A stretch of DNA of 36,494 nucleotides from an uncultured Rubritalea sp. Its GTDB lineage: Bacteria; Verrucomicrobiota; Verrucomicrobiia; Verrucomicrobiales; Akkermansiaceae. The position numbers were made by a program, and so were the translations under genes. Position 1 is the first letter of the stretch; each line of letters starts with the position of its first letter. The notes under the pieces are model-generated. The model was given only the letters and a program-made list of their open reading frames with translations. It had not been told where the DNA came from and searched no databases. The stretch lies in assembly GCA_937981665.1 (NCBI GenBank), contig CALJOJ010000014.1, positions 1 to 36,494 on the forward strand. Reading direction: 5' to 3'. This document shows positions 23,397 to 33,039 of this stretch, in pieces.

Positions 23397-25175
23397 CTAA
23401 TTCTGCTTATCATAGAGAGCTTTATACAGCTCACAATGATCATAAATTTCTGCATGTGCTCCATCCGCCACAATTCTTCCGCCCTCGGACGTCTTCTCAA
23501 ACACGAGAATCCTGTCCGCATCTCTGATCGTACTGAATCGATGCGCCACTATAAATGTAGTACGCCCCTTACTAAGACCTTTTAGAGCCTCTTGAATGTT
23601 CGCCTCGCTCTCACTATCCAACGCACTCGTCGCCTCATCGAGGATCAAAATAGGCGCATCCTTGAGGAATGCTCTGGCTATCACTACACGTTGACACTGA
23701 CCTCCTGAAAGACCACCACCGCGCTCACCCAGATAAGTATCATAACCATCCGGTAAGCTACTGATAAATTTATGCGCACTCGCATTCATCGCCGCGGCGA
23801 TCACATCCTCTTTAGTTGCCCCTGGTCTACCGATTAAAATGTTCTCAGCCACCGTCCCTCTAAAGAGTAATGGTTGCTGACTCACTAAAGCAATGTTCTT
23901 ACGCAGATCCTCCTTATTCATCGCATTCACATTCACGCCATCCACAGTCAGAGCTCCGCTTTGAACTTCGAAAAATCTGGGAATCAATGAAATCAATGTA
24001 GATTTACCCGCTCCACTTTCTCCAACTAGAGCGATTGTCTCACCTGCCTTCACCCGTACATTGACATCATTTAGCACGACTTTATCACCGTAGCCAAATT
24101 GACAGTGATCAAAGACAACATCTCCCTTAGCTACTCCAAAAGGCTTAGCATCTGGGCTATCTAGGACTTCATCTTCACTATTAAGGATAAATTCTAATCT
24201 CTCAAGAGCAACTTCACCCTCACGGATCAACGTTCCAAGATTACCCAGCTTTTTAACCGGCTCATATGCAGCAAATAACGCAATTAACGTTGGGATAAAT
24301 TTTTCTAAAGTCAGTCCATTGATCGAACCGAAATAAATTGCGAAGCCTACACCAATGGCAGACATTGCTTCCACACTAGGACTGACTAAATAACGATATC
24401 TCTGCACCCCCATATTGAACTTCACAAAGTTTGCTGTTTCTTCTTTCAGCTTAGCCACCTGTGTATCCTCCATCATATAGGCTCTGACAGCTTGTTGGCT
24501 AACTAGATTCTCAGAAACGATCGCTGACATATCGCCCTGCTTACTCATCATCAATGATGCCTTCTTAGCTAAACGTTTCAAGAAAACACGAACAGGAAAA
24601 ACACTTAGAGGGATCGTCAATAAGCCAATCAACATATAGATCACACTACTGTCATCAATACAAAGTAAGATCAGAGCAATAATAGAACCAATCAGAGCTC
24701 CTGGAAGGACGACCATATTCATCACGACCTTAGACAAAACCGTCTGTAATTTCTGGGTATCTCCCATCACTCGGCTCAGTAAGTCTCCTCCTGCCTGACT
24801 TCCGTGAAACGTTAATGACAGGCGTTGCAGACGATCATATACATCCACGCGCAAGTCTTCTAAAATTTTCAAACCAACAAAATGTAATAATACCTTACTC
24901 ACGTATTTACAAATACCAGAAACCATAAAAATAGCTGGTAATATAAGACAAGCAACCAAAACCAAATCATCCCCAGCTAACCAATCTAGCCAAGCTGGTG
25001 CATCCTGTGTAGTCCCTGTCTCATCACTAGTAAAAATCACAGGAAACACTTGATCCATCATAAGCGGCAAGCCAGCACTAAATGTAGCACCACCAATGAC
25101 TCCGACTAAGATACCTATCATAAGCTTCACTTTCAAAGGCCTAAAATATGGAAAATATGGTTTGAATTTCTTCAT
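23397..25175 (-). CDS. msbA: ABC exporter, MsbA-like lipid flippase
   Basis: The 592-residue half-transporter fuses six membrane helices to an ATPase. The ATPase has Walker A GESGAGKST, signature LSGGQCQRVVIARA, Walker B ILILDEATSALDS and the H-loop VAHRFSTIRDADRI. The membrane domain begins with KVKLMIGILVGVIGGATFSA. Length and layout match MsbA, which flips lipid A-core across the inner membrane; that role fits the LPS genes alongside, but other lipid or drug substrates are possible. It forms an operon with the YrbL-like gene and is divergent from moxR. Confidence 0.88.
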   Translation of the reverse strand: MKKFKPYFPYFRPLKVKLMIGILVGVIGGATFSAGLPLMMDQVFPVIFTSDETGTTQDAPAWLDWLAGDDLVLVACLILPAIFMVSGICKYVSKVLLHFVGLKILEDLRVDVYDRLQRLSLTFHGSQAGGDLLSRVMGDTQKLQTVLSKVVMNMVVLPGALIGSIIALILLCIDDSSVIYMLIGLLTIPLSVFPVRVFLKRLAKKASLMMSKQGDMSAIVSENLVSQQAVRAYMMEDTQVAKLKEETANFVKFNMGVQRYRYLVSPSVEAMSAIGVGFAIYFGSINGLTLEKFIPTLIALFAAYEPVKKLGNLGTLIREGEVALERLEFILNSEDEVLDSPDAKPFGVAKGDVVFDHCQFGYGDKVVLNDVNVRVKAGETIALVGESGAGKSTLISLIPRFFEVQSGALTVDGVNVNAMNKEDLRKNIALVSQQPLLFRGTVAENILIGRPGATKEDVIAAAMNASAHKFISSLPDGYDTYLGERGGGLSGGQCQRVVIARAFLKDAPILILDEATSALDSESEANIQEALKGLSKGRTTFIVAHRFSTIRDADRILVFEKTSEGGRIVADGAHAEIYDHCELYKALYDKQN

Positions 25176-25255
25176 GCGAATGAGCCATCAGCATCTCTGC
25201 CCTGCCCTGTTTCTGCAAGCCAATAAATCAACCAAAATCATGCCATAACCGCAGG

Positions 25256-25285
25256 TTGTATCTACATTTCTCTTTACAGATACAA
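25256..25285. promoter_or_regulatory. Inverted repeat between msbA and moxR
   Basis: TTGTATCT (25256-25263) and AGATACAA (25278-25285) are perfect 8-bp arms 14 bp apart, in the 276-bp divergent region between the MsbA-like and MoxR genes. It lies 81 bp upstream of msbA and 167 bp upstream of moxR. It could be an operator or a hairpin; there is no U-run on either side. Confidence 0.4.
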
Positions 25286-25451
25286 TTCCCGCTAGACAGC
25301 ATAGTCATCAAAGCGTTTACTAAGACTGAAAATAAAATTTCACATTTCATCAAAAAATGATTTTAATCAGTAATAGTAAGATAAATATCGAAAACAGAAT
25401 CGCTATCATTCTAATAAAATAAAACACTACTCATACATATATATAATCAGC

Positions 25452-26486
25452 ATGGAAACAGCAACAATAGCATCACAACCAGCCTCTACAGAATCTAACT
25501 CACTTCCTGCAGATGATGTCGCAGCGATTGATGCGCTCGGTAAATCTTACGAAGCCTTCAAATCTGAAATTGCGAAGACCATCATCGGTCAAGAAATAGT
25601 AGTAGAGCAGCTCGCTATCTGCCTCTTTGCTCGCGGTCACGCACTCCTCATGGGTGTTCCTGGACTAGCCAAGACACTACTTGTATCTTCTGTAGCTCAG
25701 ACACTCGAGCTTTCCTTCAACCGTATTCAGTTCACACCAGACTTAATGCCATCAGACATCACTGGTACTGATATCATTCAGGAAAATGAACAAGGTCAGC
25801 GTGAATTTAAATTCATCAAAGGTCCTATCTTTTCAAACCTCCTGCTCGCGGATGAGATCAACCGTGCACCAGCTAAGACTCAGGCTGCGATGCTCGAGGC
25901 CATGCAGGAACGCCACGTCACCGCTCTAGGTACCAAGTATGACCTCGACCCTCCATTCTTCGTACTCGCTACCCAGAACCCAGTGGAGCAAGAAGGCACT
26001 TACCCGCTTCCAGAAGCGCAGCTCGACCGCTTCATGTTCCTTATCAATGTCGACTACCCGACTGCTGAAGAAGAAAAGCGTATCGCTCGAGAAACAACAG
26101 GTGCCGCAAAATCAGCTCTCAACACAGTTCTTACAGGTAAGCAAGTTATTGAATATCAAGACTTAGTTCGTCGTGTGCCAGTACCTGACCATATCTACGA
26201 TTACGCAGTAGAGATAGTCCGTAAGACACGTCCAGATCTAGACTCTACTCCTGACTGGGTGAAGCAGAATGTCAGCTGGGGCGCAGGCCCTCGTGCCGTT
26301 CAGTACCTGATCCTAGGAGCCAAGGCTCGCGCAGCTCTACACGGTAAATACATGGCAAGTATGGAAGACATCGAAGCCGTAGCAGAGCCAGTTCTCGGTC
26401 ACCGCGTACTCACTAACTTCGCAGCAGAATCCCAAGGCATGACGTCTAACAAGGTAGTAGCCCGTCTCGTTCAGGAGATGAGATAA
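25452..26486 (+). CDS. MoxR-family AAA+ ATPase
   Basis: This 344-residue protein has Walker A GVPGLAKT (68-75), Walker B LLADEINRAPAK, the MoxR segment AAMLEAMQERHVTALG, sensor 1 FFVLATQNPVEQEGTYPLPE and the arginine finger region EAQLDRFMF. MoxR ATPases act as chaperones that mature partner proteins, usually encoded next to DUF58 and VWA proteins, as here. It opens a four-gene run (MoxR, DUF58, BatA-like, VWA membrane protein). Confidence 0.95.
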   Translation: METATIASQPASTESNSLPADDVAAIDALGKSYEAFKSEIAKTIIGQEIVVEQLAICLFARGHALLMGVPGLAKTLLVSSVAQTLELSFNRIQFTPDLMPSDITGTDIIQENEQGQREFKFIKGPIFSNLLLADEINRAPAKTQAAMLEAMQERHVTALGTKYDLDPPFFVLATQNPVEQEGTYPLPEAQLDRFMFLINVDYPTAEEEKRIARETTGAAKSALNTVLTGKQVIEYQDLVRRVPVPDHIYDYAVEIVRKTRPDLDSTPDWVKQNVSWGAGPRAVQYLILGAKARAALHGKYMASMEDIEAVAEPVLGHRVLTNFAAESQGMTSNKVVARLVQEMR

Positions 26487-26530
26487 AAGATCATTCGCCT
26501 CCTCTATACGTAAGTTAGTACCACCCACTA

Positions 26531-27427
26531 ATGGATTATTCTTTTATAGATCACCAAGTCATCGCGCGCCTCGGAGCTATTCCTATCGAAGCTCGTCAGC
26601 CGATGTTGGGAAATGCGTCTGGTCGTCACCGCTCGCCACTGCGAGGCTCATCAGTAGAATTTGCCGAGTACAGAAAATACGTACAAGGTGATGATACAAG
26701 AAGGCTAGACTGGAAAGCATACGCCCGCTCAGACAGGTACTATATTAAAGAATTTGAAGCCGATACTAACCTCAGAGCCTACATGATGCTCGACACCAGT
26801 GGCTCGATGGAGTTCAGTTTTGAATCTGAGCCAAAAATCGAATTTGCACGTAAACTTGCATCCACCATCGCATATCTAACAGTCGACCAAGGTGACGCTG
26901 CTGGGCTCTCACTCGTAAATGAGAAAACCCACCTCGAGATGCCTCCACGCAGAAAGGCATCTCACCTGCAAAACATGTTCAAGAACCTCAACGAGGTGCA
27001 GCCAAAGGGCGAAACAGGTCTCGTCCAGGGGATGCATGACATTGCAGAAAAAATTGGCTCGCGTGCCATGATCGTAGTCATTTCAGACTTCTTCTGCGAT
27101 CTCGAAGAGCTGAAGGAAGCGCTCCAGCATCTTCACCATAAAAAACACGATGTCACCCTCTTCCACCTGATGGATCCACAGGAGATTGATTTCGAGTTTC
27201 AACGACCACACCGCTTTGTAGACATGGAGGACAATACCTCAGTCGTCGCTGAACCATCACTCATCGCTGACGACTACCGTGAAGCAGTGACGCAGTTCCT
27301 CTCAGATATTAAGAGCACAGCCTTTGACTCTGCAGCAGCATACCGCCTCATAAAAACAGACGAAAACTACGAAGACGTCCTCTCAGAGTTCCTCCTCGAC
27401 CGTCTTCCAAAAGGAGGAAAACAGTAA
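26531..27427 (+). CDS. DUF58 protein (VWA-like), partner of MoxR
   Basis: The 298-residue protein has the DUF58 signature RLDWKAYARSDRYYIKEFEA following the conserved EFAEYRKYVQGDD, and a VWA-like metal site with MMLDTSGSMEFS and VVISDFFCD. No membrane segment is visible, so it is cytosolic. It starts 44 bp after moxR and its stop abuts the next gene's ATG (27428), which implies coupling. Substrate of the MoxR/DUF58 pair is unknown. Confidence 0.93.
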   Translation: MDYSFIDHQVIARLGAIPIEARQPMLGNASGRHRSPLRGSSVEFAEYRKYVQGDDTRRLDWKAYARSDRYYIKEFEADTNLRAYMMLDTSGSMEFSFESEPKIEFARKLASTIAYLTVDQGDAAGLSLVNEKTHLEMPPRRKASHLQNMFKNLNEVQPKGETGLVQGMHDIAEKIGSRAMIVVISDFFCDLEELKEALQHLHHKKHDVTLFHLMDPQEIDFEFQRPHRFVDMEDNTSVVAEPSLIADDYREAVTQFLSDIKSTAFDSAAAYRLIKTDENYEDVLSEFLLDRLPKGGKQ

Positions 27428-29455
27428 ATGTCATTTCTTAATCAATCTATCCTTTGGGCGCTCTTTGCAGCAGCTATTCCCATCATTGTCCACCTGCTGA
27501 ACCGCCGTAGGCACCGCACGGTAAAGTGGGCCGCTATGTCCTTCTTACTCAAGGCCACCCGCGAATCAAGAGGCAAGAAAAAGCTCAAGCACATCCTTAT
27601 ATTAGCCGCAAGAACCCTCGCTATTGCCACACTCATCTTCGCTGTAGCTCAGCCACTTATCGGCGGTCTACTGGGCTGGGGTGGCACTAAACTAGACACA
27701 GTAGTCCTCGTGCTAGACCGTTCCCTATCTATGGAAATGGAAACTGGCACCGAAGGGCTATCTAAGCGTGCGCAAGCCATCAAACAAGTACAACAGACGC
27801 TCAATGAAATGGGCAACCCTAACCTCATTCTAGTAGACTCAGCAACAGGCAGCGTCTCTGAGGTCAACCCTGTATCCTTACTCAGTCAGATCTCTATAAC
27901 AGCAGCAACTGATACTCGATCTAATATACCTAATCTTATCGATAAAGCTGCCAGCTACATTCAGTCCAGCTCAACATCAGGACAAACTGAAATCTGGGTC
28001 GCATCTGACCTTCAAGCTAGTGACTGGCAAGCAAACTCATCACGATGGGAAACTATCCGCACGCGACTAGATAACCTCACCCTGAGACCAAAGCTCCGAA
28101 TCCTGGCTCTGACAGAATCACAATCTGATAACACATCCATCAGCATCAAGGACATCAAACGTCGTGACAACTTAGTCATCCTAGACTTTGAAATCACCCG
28201 TACAGATGACAGCACAGAATCACTCATTAATGTATCATTTAACCTCAACGGAAAAAATACACTTAATAAAGAATACACGGTCAGCGGACAGTCCATTATC
28301 TTACAAGAAGCAATCACATTACCGCAGGATATAATAAACGGTCACGGTTACCTCACACTCTCACCAGATGGAAATAACCGCGATAATACTGCATTCTTCG
28401 CCTACGGTGAAGCCACCCCCGCTCATGCGATCATCGTTTCAGATAATAGCGTGGACACAGCATACCTTAAAAAAGCGGCTGCTCTTCCAGGTTTCAAGCA
28501 TCAAAGCGCAGAGGTCATTCAGCCCCATCAGATTACCAATTCACTTCTCACTAAAGCATCCCTGCTAGTATGGCAGGCCCCAATACCTGATGAGACCAAA
28601 TCTGAAATCATCACTAACTTCATCGAGCAAGGCGGCTCAGCGGTATTCTACCCATCTCAAACTGACTCAGCAAACCAGCTCCTCGGAGTCAACTGGGGTG
28701 AAATTCAAGAAGCACCGAGTGGTCAGTATTTCATTATTTCAGACTGGAACCTAAACGACGGTCCACAGCGCAACTACAGTAATGGCGAGTCAGTCCCTAT
28801 GGATAGCCTCCGCACCATCAAGCGTAGAGCCATCCGTGGAGACATCACTCCTCTAGCTGACTGGGATGACAGCTCCACCATGCTAGGTCGTATCATCCAC
28901 GGGAAAGGCTCAGCCATCTTCCTAGGAACACTGCCTGATCTGCGTTGGTCTGACCTCGAAATAGGCACTATCTCCGTACCCATCACACAGAACTTGCTGA
29001 ATACTGGTAACAAGCGATTTGGCTCAGCCTTCTTCCTAGAAACTGGCCGCCACACCTCCATCGCAGATAAAGAAGCTGACATAGAAGTAGTCTCAGACAA
29101 CTCATCCGTGAATGCTAAATTTGATAACTCATCAAGTAAAAGCTCCCCACTATACCTAGCTGGTGTAAAGCGAATCAATGAACGAGTCATCGCAACAAAC
29201 CGCCCACAACAAGAAGATAACTGGGGTAAACTTGATAAACCAGAACTAGACTCCATTTTAGCGGGAACTAACTATCAGCTATTTGAAAATGCAGGTGACG
29301 ACGAAAGCTCAATCACTCAGCAGATCTGGCAGATCTTCCTCATTGCCACCCTAGTATTCCTCATCATAGAAGCTATACTTTGCCTCAATAAAAAATCTAC
29401 TCGAGCTAAGAAAAGAGATCTAGCAGCAGAGACCGCTTCAGCTTCAGCATTCTAA
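27428..29455 (+). CDS. BatA-like VWA membrane protein
   Basis: The 675-residue protein begins with the aerotolerance BatA N-terminal module (FLNQSILWALFAAAIPIIVH then LLNRRRHRTVKWAAMSFL), a membrane helix near residue 6-22 and another at about 60-78. A VWA region follows (VVLVLDRSLSMEMETG with a DxSxS MIDAS), a long periplasmic region and a C-terminal helix (IFLIATLVFLIIEAILCL). It is directly joined to the DUF58 gene. In the Bat family these proteins are linked to envelope integrity and stress; that function is borrowed from relatives. Confidence 0.88.
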   Translation: MSFLNQSILWALFAAAIPIIVHLLNRRRHRTVKWAAMSFLLKATRESRGKKKLKHILILAARTLAIATLIFAVAQPLIGGLLGWGGTKLDTVVLVLDRSLSMEMETGTEGLSKRAQAIKQVQQTLNEMGNPNLILVDSATGSVSEVNPVSLLSQISITAATDTRSNIPNLIDKAASYIQSSSTSGQTEIWVASDLQASDWQANSSRWETIRTRLDNLTLRPKLRILALTESQSDNTSISIKDIKRRDNLVILDFEITRTDDSTESLINVSFNLNGKNTLNKEYTVSGQSIILQEAITLPQDIINGHGYLTLSPDGNNRDNTAFFAYGEATPAHAIIVSDNSVDTAYLKKAAALPGFKHQSAEVIQPHQITNSLLTKASLLVWQAPIPDETKSEIITNFIEQGGSAVFYPSQTDSANQLLGVNWGEIQEAPSGQYFIISDWNLNDGPQRNYSNGESVPMDSLRTIKRRAIRGDITPLADWDDSSTMLGRIIHGKGSAIFLGTLPDLRWSDLEIGTISVPITQNLLNTGNKRFGSAFFLETGRHTSIADKEADIEVVSDNSSVNAKFDNSSSKSSPLYLAGVKRINERVIATNRPQQEDNWGKLDKPELDSILAGTNYQLFENAGDDESSITQQIWQIFLIATLVFLIIEAILCLNKKSTRAKKRDLAAETASASAF

Positions 29456-29484
29456 TATTTTCGAACATTCTCGTATCCTCTTCA

Positions 29485-31749
29485 ATGAACTTCAGCATTT
29501 CTAAACTCACATTCTCCCCTAGTACCACACTCTTCATCATCGGAGTTCTGGCGCTACTCATCATTGGGGCCTTATGTATCACAGCCTGGAGAAGAGCAGC
29601 GCGTCCAGTCCGTACAGGATCACTCGAAGCTCTCAGATTCCTCATTGCCCTCATCGTGGTACTCATGCTATGGAAGCCAGAGTGGCGCACCATTACCTAC
29701 CCAGAAGACCAGCCAGAGATCGTCATTCTCTGGGATGACTCTACGTCCATGACCACTGAGGACACAGTCATGCCCAGCTGGTTAAACCCAGCTCCAAATG
29801 CTCTAGTAGCCACACGCCAGGAATTCACCAAGCAAGCACTAGAAGCCGACATCTGGAACAAACTAGAAGACAATGGTAAGGTCCGTGTCACCTTCCAACC
29901 ATTCTCTGGTACTCCAGAGGAAATAACTCCAGAAGAAATAGCCAAACAAGGTTCAGACCTTAATACCCCTCTAATAAACCTCATTGAAGAGCACGACAAC
30001 CTCAAAGCCGTCATCATGCTCACAGACGGTGACCATAATCTCAACCGCAGAGATGGAGACTCTAACTCACCAACTCAAGCAGCTCAAAAACTACACATCA
30101 GTAAGACACCACTCTACCCGGTTCTCATCGGAGCCAAGAAAAGCCTCCCTGACCTAGACTTAGTTAACCTATCAGCACCAGACTTCGGTATCGTTGGTGA
30201 ATTTATTCAAATCCCATTCTCCATCAAGTCATCGATGGAAAAAGACATCAGCACAACAGTCACAATAAAAGCAGATGAAAATACGCCACCAAAGACAAAA
30301 CGTATCATCATCCCCGCGAATAAAACCTACCGAGGATCTATGCTCTGGCAGCTTCAGAAAGAAGGCTCATCCACTCTCAAACTCTCATTCCCATTTAACC
30401 AAGGTGAGCTCATCTCATCGAACAACAGCAGAGAATTTGTTGTTGGAGCAAAAAAAGAATCTATCAAGGCTCTCGTCATCGAGACTCGCCCACGCTGGGA
30501 ATATCGCTTCATCAGAAATGCTCTTTCACGTGACCCTGGCGTAGATCTAGACTGCCTACTCCTCCACCCAAAACACGGTAAAGGTGATGGCCCTGACTAT
30601 ATCCAAGAATTCCCAGAAAAGCTAGAAGACCTCCAAAAATACGATGTTGTCTTCCTCGGAGATATTGGCATTGGCGATGATCAGCTTACACTAGAACAAG
30701 CTAACCTCTTAGCTGGCCTCGTCACCGAGCAAGCCAGTGGCATCGTATTCATCCCAGGACCACTAGGAAATCAACTCACTTTAAAAGACTCAGACCTCGA
30801 ACCTCTTCTCCCTATCACCTATGACGAGACAAAGCCGCAAGGCCTAAGTGATAAAATCCCATCACCACTCAATCTCACCAAACCAGGCAAAACCTCACTC
30901 CTCACTCTTCTCGGAGAGAACGAAGCTGAGAACCCTAAAATATGGAGAAACCTCCCCGGCTTCTACTGGTGCGCAGCAGTTAAGAAACAAAAGGCCGGAG
31001 CTGTCATCCTAGCTACACACGCTAACCGCAAGAACAGCTATGGATCTATCCCGCTGCTCGTTACAAAACAAGCAGGTAGCGGAAAAGCTCTCTTCCTAGG
31101 GCATGACTCAGCCTGGCGCTGGAGACGTGGCGTAGAAGACCTCTACCACTTTAGATTCTGGAAAAATGTGGCTCGCTGGATGTCCTACCAGCGTAACATG
31201 GCAGCTGGTGAAAGAATCCGCCTCTACCGCACGCCAGACAGACCTAAACCAGGCGACCTCGTCACCCTCAGCGTAAATGCATTTGATACCAATGGAGTCC
31301 CTCTAAGAGACGGAAATGTAGAAGTAAAAATAACCTCACCAGACAACACCAAGAAAACCATCATCCTTGACCGGAGCGAAGGAAAATGGGGCGCTTTCAC
31401 TGGTGGCTTTGACGTCGACCAGCCCGGTGAATGGAAAGTTACTGCTGGCATTGAAGGAGATATATTAGCCGAGAAAGTTTCCACATCCATCATCGCCCAA
31501 GGTGACAAAATTGAGAAAGTAGGTAAGCCAGTGAATGCTGACCTGTTAGAAGAGATGGCGCGCATCACAAAAGGCTCCCTAATAACTCCTGATACGCTAA
31601 ACAACCTGTCTAACATCATCGATAACCTTCCTGCGAAAACCCCACTAGAGACACGCTATCCTCTCTGGGCACACCTAGCACTACTCATCTCACTCATCGT
31701 CCTTATGGCTCTCTTCTGGATAGGACGTAAGCTAAATGGGACGTTCTAA
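29485..31749 (+). CDS. VWA/glutamine-amidotransferase-like membrane protein of the MoxR cluster
   Basis: This 754-residue protein has two N-terminal helices (LFIIGVLALLIIGALCITAW and FLIALIVVLMLW), a VWA-like domain (IVILWDDSTSMTTEDT), then a class I amidotransferase-like fold (IKALVIETRPRWEYRFIRNA, YDVVFLGDIGIG, GIVFIPGPLGN) lacking an obvious catalytic Cys, a fibronectin-like segment (PKPGDLVTLSVNAFDTNGVP) and a C-terminal helix (LALLISLIVLMALFWIG). It is 29 bp after the BatA-like gene. Such proteins commonly end MoxR clusters in Verrucomicrobiota and Planctomycetota; function is unknown. Confidence 0.85.
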   Translation: MNFSISKLTFSPSTTLFIIGVLALLIIGALCITAWRRAARPVRTGSLEALRFLIALIVVLMLWKPEWRTITYPEDQPEIVILWDDSTSMTTEDTVMPSWLNPAPNALVATRQEFTKQALEADIWNKLEDNGKVRVTFQPFSGTPEEITPEEIAKQGSDLNTPLINLIEEHDNLKAVIMLTDGDHNLNRRDGDSNSPTQAAQKLHISKTPLYPVLIGAKKSLPDLDLVNLSAPDFGIVGEFIQIPFSIKSSMEKDISTTVTIKADENTPPKTKRIIIPANKTYRGSMLWQLQKEGSSTLKLSFPFNQGELISSNNSREFVVGAKKESIKALVIETRPRWEYRFIRNALSRDPGVDLDCLLLHPKHGKGDGPDYIQEFPEKLEDLQKYDVVFLGDIGIGDDQLTLEQANLLAGLVTEQASGIVFIPGPLGNQLTLKDSDLEPLLPITYDETKPQGLSDKIPSPLNLTKPGKTSLLTLLGENEAENPKIWRNLPGFYWCAAVKKQKAGAVILATHANRKNSYGSIPLLVTKQAGSGKALFLGHDSAWRWRRGVEDLYHFRFWKNVARWMSYQRNMAAGERIRLYRTPDRPKPGDLVTLSVNAFDTNGVPLRDGNVEVKITSPDNTKKTIILDRSEGKWGAFTGGFDVDQPGEWKVTAGIEGDILAEKVSTSIIAQGDKIEKVGKPVNADLLEEMARITKGSLITPDTLNNLSNIIDNLPAKTPLETRYPLWAHLALLISLIVLMALFWIGRKLNGTF

Positions 31750-31765
31750 AAAGTAACTCTTTCAG

Positions 31766-32167
31766 TCACCCTTGATTAGGACATTGTAAATGAAATAGGG
31801 GTATCTGTACCATAAACCTCTGGCTACGCACTTCACCTGCCTCGTTAAAAGAGACGCCATAAAGCCCTCCTTCAGCCTCTGCACTGCAAGCTACTACATG
31901 GTAGCTATTATAAGTGAAATTTTCGCCTGGATGAAGCGTCGGTGTCTCGCCGATGACTCCACTCCCCTCCACTACTACGGTGTCAAAGTTTGACTCAGTA
32001 ATGATCCATTTACGACCAAGAATTTTAATCGTTCTATCAGAATCATTATAGATCGTAATATAGTATAAAAATGGATATGGCTTCTCAGGTGGGCTATGCA
32101 GTGAAGGCATGTAAACCACTTGATCTACCACCACCCTCAAGCCATCTATGTATTCGAGATCAGACAT
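31766..32167 (-). CDS. apaG: ApaG-domain protein
   Basis: This 133-residue protein has the ApaG fold and signature: YYITIYNDSDRTIKILGRKW, VVVEGSGVIGETPTLHPGE and FTYNSYHVVACSAEAEGGLY. ApaG proteins bind divalent cations and anions and are linked to Co2+ resistance and diadenosine polyphosphate levels in enterobacteria; the biochemical role here is unknown. The gene is convergent with the VWA protein at 31749 (16 bp between stops) and 27 bp downstream of the SDR gene, with which it may be co-transcribed. Confidence 0.93.
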   Translation of the reverse strand: MSDLEYIDGLRVVVDQVVYMPSLHSPPEKPYPFLYYITIYNDSDRTIKILGRKWIITESNFDTVVVEGSGVIGETPTLHPGENFTYNSYHVVACSAEAEGGLYGVSFNEAGEVRSQRFMVQIPLFHLQCPNQG

Positions 32168-32194
32168 GTCTAAAGACGCTAATATTTAATCCGC

Positions 32195-33004
32195 CTATTT
32201 AGCGATGCGCTTACTCATTACCCAGCGGATAACTGCCATTGGTAAGAGTGAAATCCCTACAGCCACGGATTTTACTTTCCAGCCTGGATAAACACGTGCT
32301 TGGCAACCCACCAGACCACTTAATGCCTTACTCACCACCTCAGACTTATCCACATAGAACATATCTCTCCCCGGAAGAGCGTCAGCATCAGCAGGCATCG
32401 CCACAGAGCCAAATTCCGTATGCACTGGCCCTGGGCACAGTGCCACCACAGGAATACCATCTCCCTTGAGTTCAAGCCTCAAGGCCTCTGAAAAACTAGT
32501 TACATAAGCCTTAGTAGCTGCATACACAGCGAACTCAGGCATTGGCAAAATACTCGCCAGTGAACTCACGTTGATAATAGCTCCACTTCCACGCTCTCGC
32601 ATTTGTGGGATGAGGGCGTGTGCTAGATATGTCAAAGCCGTCATATTAAGCTGGATCATCTGATCTAACTTTGTCCATTCAGAGTCCGTAAACATACAGT
32701 AATCCCCAAGACCTGCATTATTGACTAACAGATCAACACTCACTTCATCTTCTAACAACTTAGCTGTAAACTCCTCACGTTCGTCAGAGGAAGTGAGATC
32801 TACGATGTGATGCTGTATATTGAGATCTGGATTCTGCGCTTTGAGATCAGCACTCAGAGCTACTAAGCGATCTTCTCTACGAGCCACCAGAATCATCTGG
32901 CTACAAGAAAAAACGAGCTGACGAGCAAACTCCTCACCGAGGCCACCAGAGGCCCCAGTAATGAGGACAGAATCAAAAAATGACTCTTCAGATTCACTCA
33001 TCAT
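32195..33004 (-). CDS. SDR-family short-chain oxidoreductase
   Basis: The 269-residue classical SDR has the cofactor motif TGASGGLG (16-23), the NNAG motif (LLVNNAGLGDY) and catalytic YAATK with an upstream Ser in IINVSSLASILPM. The C-terminal extension ends with a hydrophobic segment (SVAVGISLLPMAVIRWVMSK), as in the YqjQ/DltE-like membrane-associated SDRs. The Arg after the first strand (ARREDRL) suggests NADP(H). Substrate unknown. Confidence 0.9.
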   Translation of the reverse strand: MMSESEESFFDSVLITGASGGLGEEFARQLVFSCSQMILVARREDRLVALSADLKAQNPDLNIQHHIVDLTSSDEREEFTAKLLEDEVSVDLLVNNAGLGDYCMFTDSEWTKLDQMIQLNMTALTYLAHALIPQMRERGSGAIINVSSLASILPMPEFAVYAATKAYVTSFSEALRLELKGDGIPVVALCPGPVHTEFGSVAMPADADALPGRDMFYVDKSEVVSKALSGLVGCQARVYPGWKVKSVAVGISLLPMAVIRWVMSKRIAK

Positions 33005-33039
33005 AGTTTGCTGAAATAAAAACTAATCTAACTAGTAGA

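Noticed and set aside
25442..25447. TATAAT as the -10 box of moxR
   Set aside because: It ends only 4 bp before the ATG, which would place the start of transcription inside the coding sequence; no matching -35 was found.
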